Source of the DNA: JAJZQD01 sp021847735
GTDB taxonomy: Bacteria > Bacillota > Thermincolia > Thermincolales > UBA2595
DNA: 48,241 nt
NCBI GenBank assembly: GCA_027324025.1
Contig: DAHVYW010000089.1
Location: forward strand, 1-48,241
Direction: 5' to 3'
The notes under the pieces: generated by a model
What the model was told of the DNA's origin: nothing
The model's database searches: none
What the model saw: only the letters and a program-made list of their open reading frames with translations
Shown: positions 17,341 through 25,418 of the stretch, piece after piece
How positions within the stretch are numbered: position 1 is the stretch's first letter
Layout of the letters: each line of letters opens with the position of its first letter
Translations under genes and position numbers: made by a program

Positions 17341-18304
17341 CCATGGCGCCGGAGATGCCGGTGCAGTCCACGACCCCCAAATCTTCCCGCACCCCCCTAA
17401 ACACCGGGTGTCTTAAACCCCCGTCTTTGGCCGGTTCCAGAAATTTCACGGCACAACATATGGCAGGTTTAACCCAATTAAGCCCGCGGGCGGCTTCCCT
17501 GGGGATATTAAACAGCGGTGAGTCTTGTTTCAGGAGACTCAATACCTCATAAAGCCGTTCCCCGGTAATTCCCCCCAGCCCCACTCCCACCGTACCCTGG
17601 TAGACAAGTTTTCCTTCCGTACTGCACCCCAGCAGCAGGGAATCTACCCGCCTGCTGCCGCCATGGGTTTGTTTGTAGCCACAGACAATAAATTCCCCTT
17701 CAAAGGCTTTTTTGAACTTCTTCCAGTTAGGTGAACGCTTCCCCGGCAAATACAGGCTGTCCTGCCTTTTTGCCACTACACCCTCCAGGCCCTTAGTCAC
17801 ACAGGCCCGGTAGAATTCGTTCCCGCATTCGTCAACCCCTTCGGATATAACCAAACGCTCATTGGGTTCAATATGCCGTTTCAGGATATCTTTTCTCTCG
17901 ACTAAAGGCAAACCCATCAATTTATCGTCACCGGCGTAAAGAATGTCGAAAACCACATAAATAGCCGGCTTCCCTCCGGCCGCCCTGGTGATTGCCCCCG
18001 CCTCCCGGGCCCATCCCCTTTTTTGCAGCTCATAAAAAGAAGGCACACCTTGATCCATAATAACGATTTCCCCGTCAAGGATTAACGGCCGCCGTTTAGC
18101 CAACCCGTTTATACCGGCCAGTTCCGGGAATTTATGACTGAAATCAAGGCTGTTCCGGCTCATTAGGAGAGTAACCTTATCCAGGTAACTTAAACACCGG
18201 AAACCGTCCCACTTGACCTCATAAATATATTCATTGGAGCTGAAAGGGGCTGAAGATGTGGCCAGCATAGGTTTAAGTTTTTTAAAAACTTCCGTAGTAA
18301 CCAT
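17333..18304 (-). CDS. ATP-dependent DNA ligase of the NHEJ pathway
   Basis: A 323-residue LigD-type ligase that seals double-strand breaks with Ku. Motif I is EVKWDGFRC with the adenylated Lys31. Motif III/IIIa lies around ILDGEIVIMD, motif IV is LEGVVAKR, and motif V is NWKKFK; an OB-fold follows. Neither the polymerase nor the phosphoesterase domain is fused. The ATG starts 5 bases after the Ku stop with no evident Shine-Dalgarno site, so it may rely on translational coupling. The stop TGA lies in the edge of a palindromic repeat, so the last residues (GAMGC) may be element-derived. Confidence 0.95.
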   Translation of the reverse strand: MVTTEVFKKLKPMLATSSAPFSSNEYIYEVKWDGFRCLSYLDKVTLLMSRNSLDFSHKFPELAGINGLAKRRPLILDGEIVIMDQGVPSFYELQKRGWAREAGAITRAAGGKPAIYVVFDILYAGDDKLMGLPLVERKDILKRHIEPNERLVISEGVDECGNEFYRACVTKGLEGVVAKRQDSLYLPGKRSPNWKKFKKAFEGEFIVCGYKQTHGGSRRVDSLLLGCSTEGKLVYQGTVGVGLGGITGERLYEVLSLLKQDSPLFNIPREAARGLNWVKPAICCAVKFLEPAKDGGLRHPVFRGVREDLGVVDCTGISGAMGC

Positions 18305-18309
18305 TCTGA

Positions 18310-19155
18310 TTAGGAGGTTAGGGTCTTGGCTGATTTTTCACCTTTGGCGGTTTTCCGTTTTCCTTTTTCCCTGGACCTGTTTTTTTCCTCTTTAGCCATT
18401 TGAATGCTGGCTTTTAAGGCCTCCATCAGGTCAACCACCTTACCGGGTTCAACCCTGGGTGCGACCTCAATTTCCTCACCGGTAATTTTTGATGTAATCA
18501 GTTCATTCAGGGCGTTTCGGTACCGGTTTTGGTACTGTTCCGGGCGGAAAGGCTGCGTGAGGCTGTCAATGAGGCCGGTGGCCATTTTAACCTCGTTATC
18601 ATGGATCTGCACCTTGTAATCGATTTCCGGCATCAGGTGGGTAGCCCTGATTTCTTCCGGATAAAACATAGTTTCCATTACAATGACGTCATTGTATACC
18701 CGTAAAGCTGCCAGGGACTCTTTTGACCTTATGACAACCTTAGCAACAGCCACCTTGTTTGAGTCCCGCATGGCCTGTTTGAGGAGTTCGTAGGCTTTTT
18801 GGCCGCCGTCCCCGGGGGCCAGGTAATAAGACTTGTCAAAATAAACAGGGTCTATTTCACTGAGCTTGACAAAATTCAAAATTTCTACTGTCTTGGAGGA
18901 CTCCAGCGGTATGTTTTCAAAATCTTCATCCCGCAAAATTACGTATTTCCCCTTTTCATATTCGTATCCCCTGACCACCTCTTCCATAGGTACTTCGGTA
19001 TTACAGGTGGGGCAGAGCTTTTGGTACTTGACTGGAGTTTTACATTTCTCATGCAGGTAACTGAACTTAATGTCTTTTCGTTCCGTTGCCGAATAAAGTT
19101 TTACCGGTACGTGGACCAGGCCGAAACTGATGGCCCCCTTCCAAAGGTTTCTCAT
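18310..19155 (-). CDS. ku: Ku, DNA double-strand-break end-binding protein
   Basis: A 281-residue bacterial Ku homodimer subunit that threads onto DNA ends and recruits LigD-type enzymes. The family start MRNLWKGAISFGLVHVPVKLY is intact and the Ku core runs to about residue 245. The C-terminal ~30 residues are Lys/Arg-rich (KEEKNRSREKGKRKTAKGEK), the extended basic tail seen in many bacterial Ku proteins. The ATG follows GACAGGAA closely. A sigma-F/G-type promoter lies ~25 bases upstream, as expected for a forespore repair system. Confidence 0.97.
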   Translation of the reverse strand: MRNLWKGAISFGLVHVPVKLYSATERKDIKFSYLHEKCKTPVKYQKLCPTCNTEVPMEEVVRGYEYEKGKYVILRDEDFENIPLESSKTVEILNFVKLSEIDPVYFDKSYYLAPGDGGQKAYELLKQAMRDSNKVAVAKVVIRSKESLAALRVYNDVIVMETMFYPEEIRATHLMPEIDYKVQIHDNEVKMATGLIDSLTQPFRPEQYQNRYRNALNELITSKITGEEIEVAPRVEPGKVVDLMEALKASIQMAKEEKNRSREKGKRKTAKGEKSAKTLTS

Positions 19156-19185
19156 TTCCTGTCACCCCATGTCTGGTTTTTTTCT

Positions 19186-19216
19186 TAGTATCACCTTCGC
19201 AACTCCCAAAAATGCA
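19186..19216 (-). promoter_or_regulatory. candidate forespore (sigma-F/sigma-G) promoter of ku
   Basis: On the minus strand TGCATT (19211-19216) is followed after 15 bases by GGTGATACTA (19186-19195). The -10 fits the sigma-F pattern GGnRAnAnTW at every fixed position. Counted as sigma-G, TGCATT-N18-GATACTA matches the TGAATA-N17/18-CATACTA pattern closely. The predicted start lies ~25 bases before the ku ATG. Bacillus ku/ligD is under sigma-G, which supports the reading. Confidence 0.6.
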
Positions 19217-19384
19217 GTGGGGGGGCTCAAAGGATAGCCTTTTTATGGTAAACCAAAAGAGGCTGTCTCTTTGTTGGGACAAAAAAACATGGAGGTTAGG
19301 TTATTTCGCTGTCTTTTCTAATAATAAATATAGTAAAATAGAGATATGATTTGGAGAAATATTAATACTATAAGGAGGTATAAC

Positions 19385-19930
19385 ATGTATTGGCCAGTAC
19401 ACGGTAAGGATAACACCGCTCAAACCGCCGCCCTGGCGGTAAAGAGAGCAAAAGAACTTAACATTGAACACATAGTCGTGGCTTCCCGCACGGGAGAAAC
19501 GGTTAGGCATCTGACCGGGCAGGGACTACAGGTAATCTGTGTTACCCACCACGTGGGTTTTGCCAGCCCCGGTAATGACAAGATGCCCCCTGAGATGCGC
19601 GACAAACTTACTTCTGAGGGGGTAAAAGTCCTCACCACAACTCACCTCATGGGAGGACTCGACAGGGCTGTAAGAAACAAATTCGGAGGGGTCTACCCGG
19701 CTGAAATAATTGCCCAGACCCTTCGAATGTTTGGCCAAGGTGTGAAGGTATGTATAGAAGTAGTGGTAATGGCCCTCGATGCAGGCTTTATCCCCTATGG
19801 CCGTGAAGTCGTATCCGTCGGCGGTACCGGGGAAGGAGCAGATACGGCCATTGTAGTCTCCCCGGCCCATTCGAACCTGTTTTTTGATACCAAGATTAAA
19901 GAAATTATTTGTAAACCCCGGGAATTTTAA
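19385..19930 (+). CDS. stand-alone pyruvate-kinase C-terminal-domain protein
   Basis: The only plus-strand gene in the window. The 181-residue product resembles the alpha/beta allosteric C-terminal domain of pyruvate kinase without the catalytic barrel (COG1751 type): TAALAVKRAKELNIEHIVVASRTGETVRHL, then GVKVLTTTHLMGG and a glycine-rich VVSVGGTGEGADTAIVV. The function is unknown; a ligand-binding or regulatory role is an inference from the fold. The start ATG at 19385 has an AAGGAGG site 6 bases upstream; 13 extra upstream codons are open but lack a site. It is divergent from ku. Confidence 0.85.
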   Translation: MYWPVHGKDNTAQTAALAVKRAKELNIEHIVVASRTGETVRHLTGQGLQVICVTHHVGFASPGNDKMPPEMRDKLTSEGVKVLTTTHLMGGLDRAVRNKFGGVYPAEIIAQTLRMFGQGVKVCIEVVVMALDAGFIPYGREVVSVGGTGEGADTAIVVSPAHSNLFFDTKIKEIICKPREF

Positions 19931-19991
19931 AAAATCTAAGGGGGTGTCCCATAAGTAACTAGGGCACCTCTTTAGCCTCCCGGCAAAAAAA

Positions 19992-20106
19992 GACAGATGC
20001 AGGCGTGTTCCGGAGAGCGGTCTGACGTCGTCGGCTGACCAATTCGCAAGGAGTGGTCAGCCGAACGGCGTTGTTGGCCGCTCGGAGGAATATACCTGCA
20101 TCTGCC
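19992..20106. repeat. ~115-bp palindromic element, copy B1
   Basis: A near-perfect long hairpin whose core (GGAGAGCGGTCTGACG ... CGCTCGGAGGAATATACC) recurs at 25419-25535. The outer stem here is GACAGATGCAGG/CCTGCATCTGCC, different from the other copy yet also self-complementary. On the minus strand it is followed by TTTTTTT, so it could end the sensor-kinase transcript. A further GGGGCTGTCC/GGGGCAG hairpin lies between it and the kinase stop (about 20125-20150). Confidence 0.8.
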
Positions 20107-20154
20107 TTTTAGCCCGAATCAAAGAGGACTGCCCCTTTTGGACAGCCCCACTTT

Positions 20155-21909
20155 TTATGCACTCTGGGATTCAATGTTCTCACCTGGGGCAGGCAGTTCC
20201 GCAATACACACTGTGCCAACCCCCTCTGTGGAGGTAATCTGTAAAAACCCACCGTGGTTCTGAACAATCCGGTAGCCTACAGTCAACCCCAAACCGGTTC
20301 CGTTTTCTTTGGTGGAAAAAAAGGGGTCCCCAACCCGTGCCAGGAAGGCCGGTGAAATTCCCACTCCGGTATCTTTTATAATTATAAAAACTTTCTTTTT
20401 TTCGCCGTCATACTTTGTCTCAATCAGGAGCTTACCGCCCTTAGGCATGGCCTGAATAGAATTCTGGCAAAGGTTGGTTACCAGCTGCTTAATCTGTGGC
20501 CGGTCAACATATAGCTCCGGAACCGTTTCACAGAACCTGGTTTCAATAGTGACTCCGTTACCTATAGCCTCCTTAGCAATGCCCGGCAGCACTTCGTCCA
20601 TTAAATCGCAAATATTGGTGTTTTTAAAAACCGGGAAGGTAGGTGACGACATAAGCACAAATTGTTCAATGATATCTTCAATGTGCCTTATTTCCACTTT
20701 AATAATTTCAGTATACTCCCACACCTGTTGGCCTTTGGTAAACTGATTCTGAATTAGTAGGGCGAAACCCTTAATACTTGTCAAGGGATTGCGGATTTCA
20801 TGAGCCGCCCCTGCGGCCACCTCTCCTATGGCGGTAAGTTTGTCATATAAATAGTCGTTGGCAAGTTTACTTTTTTCGGTTTCCCGCAGCTGCCGGACTT
20901 TGTCTACCATCACATTAAAGGAATTGGCCAAATGTGAAAACTCGTCCCGTCCCTTTACATCAATTGACACATCGAAATTACCAGAGGCAACCTCGGCCAG
21001 GCTGTCCCTAATAATCCGAACAGGAGCGGCCAGCTTGTCTACCCACTTCATGGTCAGCAAAGCCAATATAAGGATAGATAGGACTATCCAAGAGATAACA
21101 ATCCTGCCAAATTGGAATATCAAACCCAAGACTTGATCTTTGGGAACCTCCATGACAAGTCCCCAGTCATTACCGGGAATTTTTTGGTATGAGGCCATGT
21201 ATTCCACACCATCCCGGGTGACTTCTCCGAACCCTTCCTGCATCACCGCCGCCAGCCCGATAGGTCTTTTCCCCCACTTAGCTTCCTTCGGGCAGATCAG
21301 TGGTTTGCCTGAGGAATCCACAATATATCCCTCCCCCCACTTGTCCTTCTTAAGGTTCCTAATAACCGATAACATTACAGGAGTGGAGTTATAATCAACT
21401 GTGGCAACCAGTACCGACTTGCGGCCCCCCGATTTTATTACCCTGCTTATGTACATGATTACGTGAATTCTGTTGTCAGGGGCAGCATAATAAATCTCTG
21501 TCGGTTTTTCACTGTCATTTAAGTAATCCCCGCCAGGCAGAAAGGTGTACCAGTGATCAGGTGTCGACGATACCTTTTCAACTACCTTACCGTTTGAATC
21601 AAGCAGATAAAAGCTCTCAAACCACTCCGGCCTGTAATACTCTTTCAGGGTTTGCAGTCTTTTGGCCTGTTGATTTGATGTGAGCCCGCTGCTTAGGGAT
21701 ACCGTATTTACATACAGAAGAAGGTTCTTTCGGTAAAAGTCTATTTGCTGGGCCGTTGCCTCAAGTATTTTTTTCTGGCCAAGATAAACCTGCCTCTTGG
21801 TAGTAACTATTTCGTAATACAAAAAAAATGAACTCAAAGACAGTATAATAATGACAAACACTAATAAAGTTATTAAAATTTTCTTTTTCAGCCAACTTCT
21901 CGATAACAT
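20155..21909 (-). CDS. membrane sensor histidine kinase with dCache and HAMP domains
   Basis: A 584-residue kinase. A membrane helix at about residues 11-31 and another at ~268-290 enclose a ~235-residue extracytoplasmic dCache-like sensor (YLLDSNGKVVEKVS, then GYIVDSSGKPLICP). HAMP follows, then HisKA with the phospho-accepting His in GAAHEIRNPLTSIKG, and HATPase_c with NLCQNSIQAMPKGG (N box), DTGVGISPA (G1) and GTGLGLTVGYRIV (G2). No response regulator is adjacent, so it is an orphan like the Bacillus sporulation kinases KinA-E; a link to the sporulation phosphorelay is possible but unproven. It has a clear sigma-A promoter. Confidence 0.95.
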   Translation of the reverse strand: MLSRSWLKKKILITLLVFVIIILSLSSFFLYYEIVTTKRQVYLGQKKILEATAQQIDFYRKNLLLYVNTVSLSSGLTSNQQAKRLQTLKEYYRPEWFESFYLLDSNGKVVEKVSSTPDHWYTFLPGGDYLNDSEKPTEIYYAAPDNRIHVIMYISRVIKSGGRKSVLVATVDYNSTPVMLSVIRNLKKDKWGEGYIVDSSGKPLICPKEAKWGKRPIGLAAVMQEGFGEVTRDGVEYMASYQKIPGNDWGLVMEVPKDQVLGLIFQFGRIVISWIVLSILILALLTMKWVDKLAAPVRIIRDSLAEVASGNFDVSIDVKGRDEFSHLANSFNVMVDKVRQLRETEKSKLANDYLYDKLTAIGEVAAGAAHEIRNPLTSIKGFALLIQNQFTKGQQVWEYTEIIKVEIRHIEDIIEQFVLMSSPTFPVFKNTNICDLMDEVLPGIAKEAIGNGVTIETRFCETVPELYVDRPQIKQLVTNLCQNSIQAMPKGGKLLIETKYDGEKKKVFIIIKDTGVGISPAFLARVGDPFFSTKENGTGLGLTVGYRIVQNHGGFLQITSTEGVGTVCIAELPAPGENIESQSA

Positions 21910-22031
21910 TTTTGTCTTCTCCTACAATGTGGGTTTTTCCAGTTTTTTTCAAGTATTCCGACAATAAACTACCTTTGTTTTCGTTAACATTTAATAAAAT
22001 CCCTCTATTTTTCTGGTAAAATGATTGTAGA

Positions 22032-22061
22032 ATTATGGTAGTTTTTCTTGTATTTTGTCAA
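22032..22061 (-). promoter_or_regulatory. sigma-A promoter of the sensor kinase
   Basis: TTGACA (22056-22061), an 18-base spacer and CATAAT (22032-22037) on the minus strand. The predicted leader is ~115 bases before the kinase ATG. Confidence 0.65.
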
Positions 22062-22094
22062 TGGACTGTTTTGAATTGTCACCATTAGTACCGC

Positions 22095-22128
22095 AAAAAA
22101 AAGGGGAGCCTCATTGAAGAAGCCTCCC
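22095..22128 (-). terminator. intrinsic terminator of the DUF362 gene
   Basis: On the minus strand GGGAG-g-CTTC and GAGG-CTCCC form a stem with one bulge, followed by a C and a run of T (22095-22102). It lies about 15 bases after the DUF362 stop. Confidence 0.85.
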
Positions 22129-22143
22129 GTATTTTAACCGAAA

Positions 22144-23247
22144 TTACAATTTTATCAGGTTGTAGTCTCTGGAGCCCAGCCCAATCTCCTCGGCATATTC
22201 CAACTGAACACGCCAGTCAACCATAGGGTGGACCCCGCCAAATTTATCAGTTACATCCACATAGCCGTCGAGGCGCGTATTGGTAAGGGACCTCTGTTTA
22301 TTCACCAAATCCACACAGGCCTGGTCCAAAGCAACTGGGTCAGTTGACGCCAGAATTCCCACATCACTTACGATAGGGGCATCACTCCACCCGCAGCAGT
22401 CACAGTCAGGGGTGACACCTATCACAAAGGAGATATAACCCATTTTCCCTTTTTTATGCTTACTTACCCCGGCCAAATATTCAACCATTTTCTCCTGGAA
22501 GGTGTCAGGGTCACTCCGCCAGTTAATAGCAATGGCGTGTTCCGGGCAGGTCACGGTGCACTCACCGCAGCCGAGGCACTTATTTTCGTTTATCACGGCC
22601 TTTTTCTTAACTATTTTAATACACCCAGCCGGACACCAGTTAGTACATTTGGCACACCCGATACATTTATCTTCCGTTACCGATGGAAGCAGGTCAGAGT
22701 GCATTTGTTGTTTACCGCTTCTGCTGCCCAAACCCATACCTACGTTTTTGATGGCCCCGCCAAACCCGGCAACTTCGTGCCCTTTAAAATGAGTGATAAC
22801 CAGCATAGCGTCCGCGTGATGAGCGGCACTTGCTATTTTCACTGAATGGAAATGCTTTAGGTTGACTTCGACATTAATATAGTCTTTACCGTTAACACCG
22901 TCGGCAATTATCACCGGTGCGCCTACAACAGAGTAAGCAAACCCGTTTTCTACAGCAGTCTTTAGGTGATCAACGGCGTTAGCCCTGCTGCCCACATAAA
23001 GTGTATTGGCATCGGTCAAGAAAGGCTTGCCCCCTTTAGCGGCAATTTTGTCCACAACACGCCGCACAAACTGCGGCCTGACATAACCTGTGTTGCCCCT
23101 CTCCCCGAAATGTACCTTAACCGCCACAAGATCCTTGGAACTGATAAAGTTCCCGAAACCGGCGCGTTCAAACAATTGGTCCACCTTATCAAGCAAACTC
23201 AACCCCTGCTTTGTCCTCATGTCAGCAAAAAACACATCTGAAGCCAA
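22144..23247 (-). CDS. DUF362 domain protein with 2x[4Fe-4S] ferredoxin centre
   Basis: A 367-residue protein. A DUF362 domain (NTGYVRPQFVRRVVDKI, GAPVIIADG, ITHFKGHEVAGFGGAIKNVGMG) surrounds a classic two-cluster ferredoxin insert: CIGCAKCTNWCPAGCI and CLGCGECTVTCPEHAI, at about residues 195-240. It is presumably a cytoplasmic redox protein; the substrate is unknown. Such proteins are common in anaerobic Firmicutes. The start is TTG at 23245-23247 behind GGGAGGGG. It stands alone, ended by its own terminator. Confidence 0.92.
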   Translation of the reverse strand: MASDVFFADMRTKQGLSLLDKVDQLFERAGFGNFISSKDLVAVKVHFGERGNTGYVRPQFVRRVVDKIAAKGGKPFLTDANTLYVGSRANAVDHLKTAVENGFAYSVVGAPVIIADGVNGKDYINVEVNLKHFHSVKIASAAHHADAMLVITHFKGHEVAGFGGAIKNVGMGLGSRSGKQQMHSDLLPSVTEDKCIGCAKCTNWCPAGCIKIVKKKAVINENKCLGCGECTVTCPEHAIAINWRSDPDTFQEKMVEYLAGVSKHKKGKMGYISFVIGVTPDCDCCGWSDAPIVSDVGILASTDPVALDQACVDLVNKQRSLTNTRLDGYVDVTDKFGGVHPMVDWRVQLEYAEEIGLGSRDYNLIKL

Positions 23248-23390
23248 ACCTACCCCTCCCTAATACATGTTATAATTTGGTACTTAACTCATTACTTTAT
23301 TTTTATAATAATTCTTCCATCTCGCCAAAACCCCTTCCTTTCCCTCGAAAAATGTTTGGGAGGAGTTTCTTCTTCAAAAGAGGCCTTCTT

Positions 23391-23450
23391 GCGGGAGCGG
23401 TTTATCGGCTGAGTTGTTGCTCACTCACAGGAATATACCTGCCATATCCC
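23391..23450. repeat. degenerate copy (B3) of the palindromic element family
   Basis: This shares GGAGCGGT..TCGGCTGA..GTTGTTG and an exact GGAATATACCTGCC end with copies B1 and B2, but lacks the central arm, so it looks internally deleted. It lies just beyond the terminator of the LysM gene. Confidence 0.6.
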
Positions 23451-23462
23451 CTGTAGTAAAAG

Positions 23463-23494
23463 TAAAGAGACTGCCCCTTTAAGGACAGCCTCTT
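23463..23494 (-). terminator. hairpin terminator of the LysM hydrolase gene
   Basis: On the minus strand AAGAGGCTGTCC, loop TTAAA, GGGGCAGTCTCTT forms an interrupted stem followed by a modest T-rich run (TTACTTTTAC). A very similar hairpin lies after the sensor kinase near 20125-20150. Confidence 0.55.
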
Positions 23495-23498
23495 GCCT

Positions 23499-24290
23499 TT
23501 ATTTAGCAAAGACATGGTTGCCAATTACTTTCGTTACCGGTAAGGTTCGAATCCACTGGTCGGAACTGGTTTCGGGGTTGTAAAAGAATAATGCCCCGCT
23601 TGTGGGGTCATCCCCTTTAATGGCCCGTTCAGCTGCATAATATGAAGTCCGGTCGGGTGCCAGGTTAATCTGTCCGTCCTGCACAGGGGTAAACTGGTAG
23701 ACACCGCTGCTTTTCTGGAATATCACATCCCTGACTGTTCTAGGAAAGTTGCCGCTGGTTAACCTGTTCATTATTACGGCACCTACGGCTATCTGCCCTT
23801 TCAGCGATTCTCCCCTGGCTTCGGCATGGATCAGCTTGGCCAGCAGGCTTATATCGTCCTTACTTATATTGAATCTACCGTTAAACACCGGTTTAACGTC
23901 ATGATTCTCCCTGGCAGGACTTTGACAGGGTATCAGCAGCTTCATCCCCGACCGGATTTGGGTTGAGGATAAACCACTGGCCTGCTTGATTTCATTTAAC
24001 CTTACCCCATAATTACGGGAAAGCCCATAGAGAGTCTCTCCCGGTTTTACCGTATGGACATTAAAGTTTCCCTTCGGGATATTAAGCCTGGTCCCGGGTA
24101 TGATTACCACAGATGCAAGATTGTTGCTCCTCATCACCGAACGGTGGCTTAAACCAAACCTCTTACCGATTCCGTACAGGGTATCGCCGGGTTTTACCGT
24201 ATAATACAATTCCCCGCCAGCCAAGGCGGCAAAGCAAGTATTGAACAGCATGGCAACCATTACTATGCTTGTTAAAGCAATTTTTTTCAA
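23499..24290 (-). CDS. secreted LysM cell-wall hydrolase, SleB/CwlJ type
   Basis: A 263-residue exported protein. It has a signal peptide (residues 1-25, MKKIALTSIVMVAMLF... with AxA-type site near ALAGG), LysM 1 (YTVKPGDTLYGIGKRFG) and LysM 2 (HTVKPGETLYGLSRNYG). A Hydrolase_2 domain follows, with LAKLIHAEARGES carrying the likely catalytic Glu, then GAVIMNRL and YYAAERAI. The family includes spore-cortex lytic enzymes (lytic transglycosylase/amidase-like), so a role in germination or wall remodelling is likely. The start is TTG at 24288-24290 after AGGAGG. A TATAAT lies at 24311-24316. Confidence 0.93.
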   Translation of the reverse strand: MKKIALTSIVMVAMLFNTCFAALAGGELYYTVKPGDTLYGIGKRFGLSHRSVMRSNNLASVVIIPGTRLNIPKGNFNVHTVKPGETLYGLSRNYGVRLNEIKQASGLSSTQIRSGMKLLIPCQSPARENHDVKPVFNGRFNISKDDISLLAKLIHAEARGESLKGQIAVGAVIMNRLTSGNFPRTVRDVIFQKSSGVYQFTPVQDGQINLAPDRTSYYAAERAIKGDDPTSGALFFYNPETSSDQWIRTLPVTKVIGNHVFAK

Positions 24291-24356
24291 TTTTTATACC
24301 TCCTTCCCGGATTATACCCAGCATTTATTATGAACAACACGTTAATTTTTTAAACC

Positions 24357-24385
24357 AAAAATAAAAAACCAGGCGCTTTCGCACC
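24357..24385 (-). terminator. GNRA-capped intrinsic terminator
   Basis: Minus-strand GGTGC-GAAA-GCGCC (24372-24385) followed by TGGTTTTTTATTTTT. It would end transcription that starts at the EEP gene (25275) and passes through the three-hairpin region. Confidence 0.75.
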
Positions 24386-24424
24386 CGTTTTCAAGGCTGA
24401 TTCCTAAACTAAAACAGTGAACTC

Positions 24425-24516
24425 GTTCAGCTAAAGCTGAACATCGAAACTTCAGTGGGGGACTCTACCCCCACTGAAGCAGAAAAGTGGAAACTCCACC
24501 TAATAGAAGGTGGAGT
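24425..24516. repeat. three strong hairpins in a row in the 24291-24597 gap
   Basis: GTTCAGCT-AA-AGCTGAAC (24425-24442), CTTCAGTGGGGG-actcta-CCCCCACTGAAG (24450-24479, 12 bp perfect) and ACTCCACC-loop-GGTGGAGT (24493-24516). No frame is present. The arrangement resembles the hairpin-rich right ends of IS200/IS605 TnpB elements, including the region that encodes omega-RNA. No tnpA or tnpB is nearby, so this would be a stranded end or a PATE-type remnant. The rest of the gap holds a terminator and an unremarkable A/T-rich stretch. Confidence 0.6.
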
Positions 24517-24597
24517 CTTGGAATTGGGATAAAAATGGCCACGGATTAACATTTAAGTTCCTATACAAAAAGAACAAATTCGCATTGAGCGGATTAA

Positions 24598-25275
24598 TTA
24601 GAGAAGTTCCAGTTCAGCAATCACCGGCAGGTGGTCAGACGCCTCACTGTAGGAGCTGTAAAGCCCTTTGCATGTAAACTGAGGTGAAACTAATATGTAA
24701 TCAATCCTGTCAACGGGGCTGTCGCACGGGTACGTCGGTTTTGCGTCAAACAGTTCACCTGTGTCTGTCAGCATTTGGTACAGCGGAGCCAGTTGGTCTG
24801 TCCCGCAGTTGGCGTCACCCATCAGGATTACAGGGTTTTTCTCAAGGCAAATTAATTGCGCCAGTTCGGCTATTTGTTCAGTGCGTTCATTGCGGTTTAA
24901 TCCCAGGTGTGTGGAAAACACGGTTACATTCCCCACGGGCAAACGAAGCCTGGTCCGCAGGCAGCATCTGGGTTCCCGGCTACCAGGCAAACGATGGTTA
25001 GAGCTTTCTAATACCGGGTACCGCGAAAGTACGGCATTACCGAAAAAGCCCAACGGGCCCATTTTTATCGTAGGGCCGTAACGAAACAGCATATCCCTGG
25101 CGGCAGCCAGCCGTTTGGGCTGGTTGGCAAACCGGGTCCGCGGGCTGAAAGTCTCGACTTCGTTCAACCCGACAATCGCCGGTTTTTCTTGTCTTATCAT
25201 TTCTGCAATGCGCGTAAGGCTGTTTTTTTTGTATATGTCTATACAGGAATGGACATTGTAAGTCATAACCTTCAT
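24598..25275 (-). CDS. endonuclease/exonuclease/phosphatase (EEP) family protein
   Basis: A cytoplasmic Mg-dependent phosphodiesterase fold of about 225 residues. Motifs in order: MTYNVHSC (Asn), GLNEVETFS (metal-binding Glu), STHLGLNRNERTEQI (His), MGDANCG (Asp-x-Asn) and ASDHLPVIAEL (Asp-His). This set fits the EEP superfamily (sphingomyelinase/nuclease/phosphatase-like), and the substrate cannot be told. An ATG exists at 25290, but a strong -10 lies only ~18 bases above it, so ATG 25273-25275 (MKVMTYNVHS) is preferred. No partner gene is evident. Confidence 0.88.
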   Translation of the reverse strand: MKVMTYNVHSCIDIYKKNSLTRIAEMIRQEKPAIVGLNEVETFSPRTRFANQPKRLAAARDMLFRYGPTIKMGPLGFFGNAVLSRYPVLESSNHRLPGSREPRCCLRTRLRLPVGNVTVFSTHLGLNRNERTEQIAELAQLICLEKNPVILMGDANCGTDQLAPLYQMLTDTGELFDAKPTYPCDSPVDRIDYILVSPQFTCKGLYSSYSEASDHLPVIAELELL

Positions 25276-25307
25276 ATTCCAAGACCCCATTCTGTTAATG
25301 TTACTTT

Positions 25308-25336
25308 ATTATATGAAAAAGGCCGGATTCTTTAAA
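25308..25336 (-). promoter_or_regulatory. sigma-A promoter of the EEP gene
   Basis: Minus-strand TTTAAA (25331-25336), 17 bases, then a perfect TATAAT (25308-25313). The predicted start site is near 25301. Confidence 0.6.
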
Positions 25337-25418
25337 CAAAAAAAAACCGGCCCACCCTGCATTTGAATCAATATTTTTCCCCGTTATTATACCAAAAGAG
25401 ACGTTGTTTTCACAAAAA

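Noticed and set aside
19992..20106. Insertion sequence
   Set aside because: No transposase frame exists in or near the element; it is a short palindrome only.
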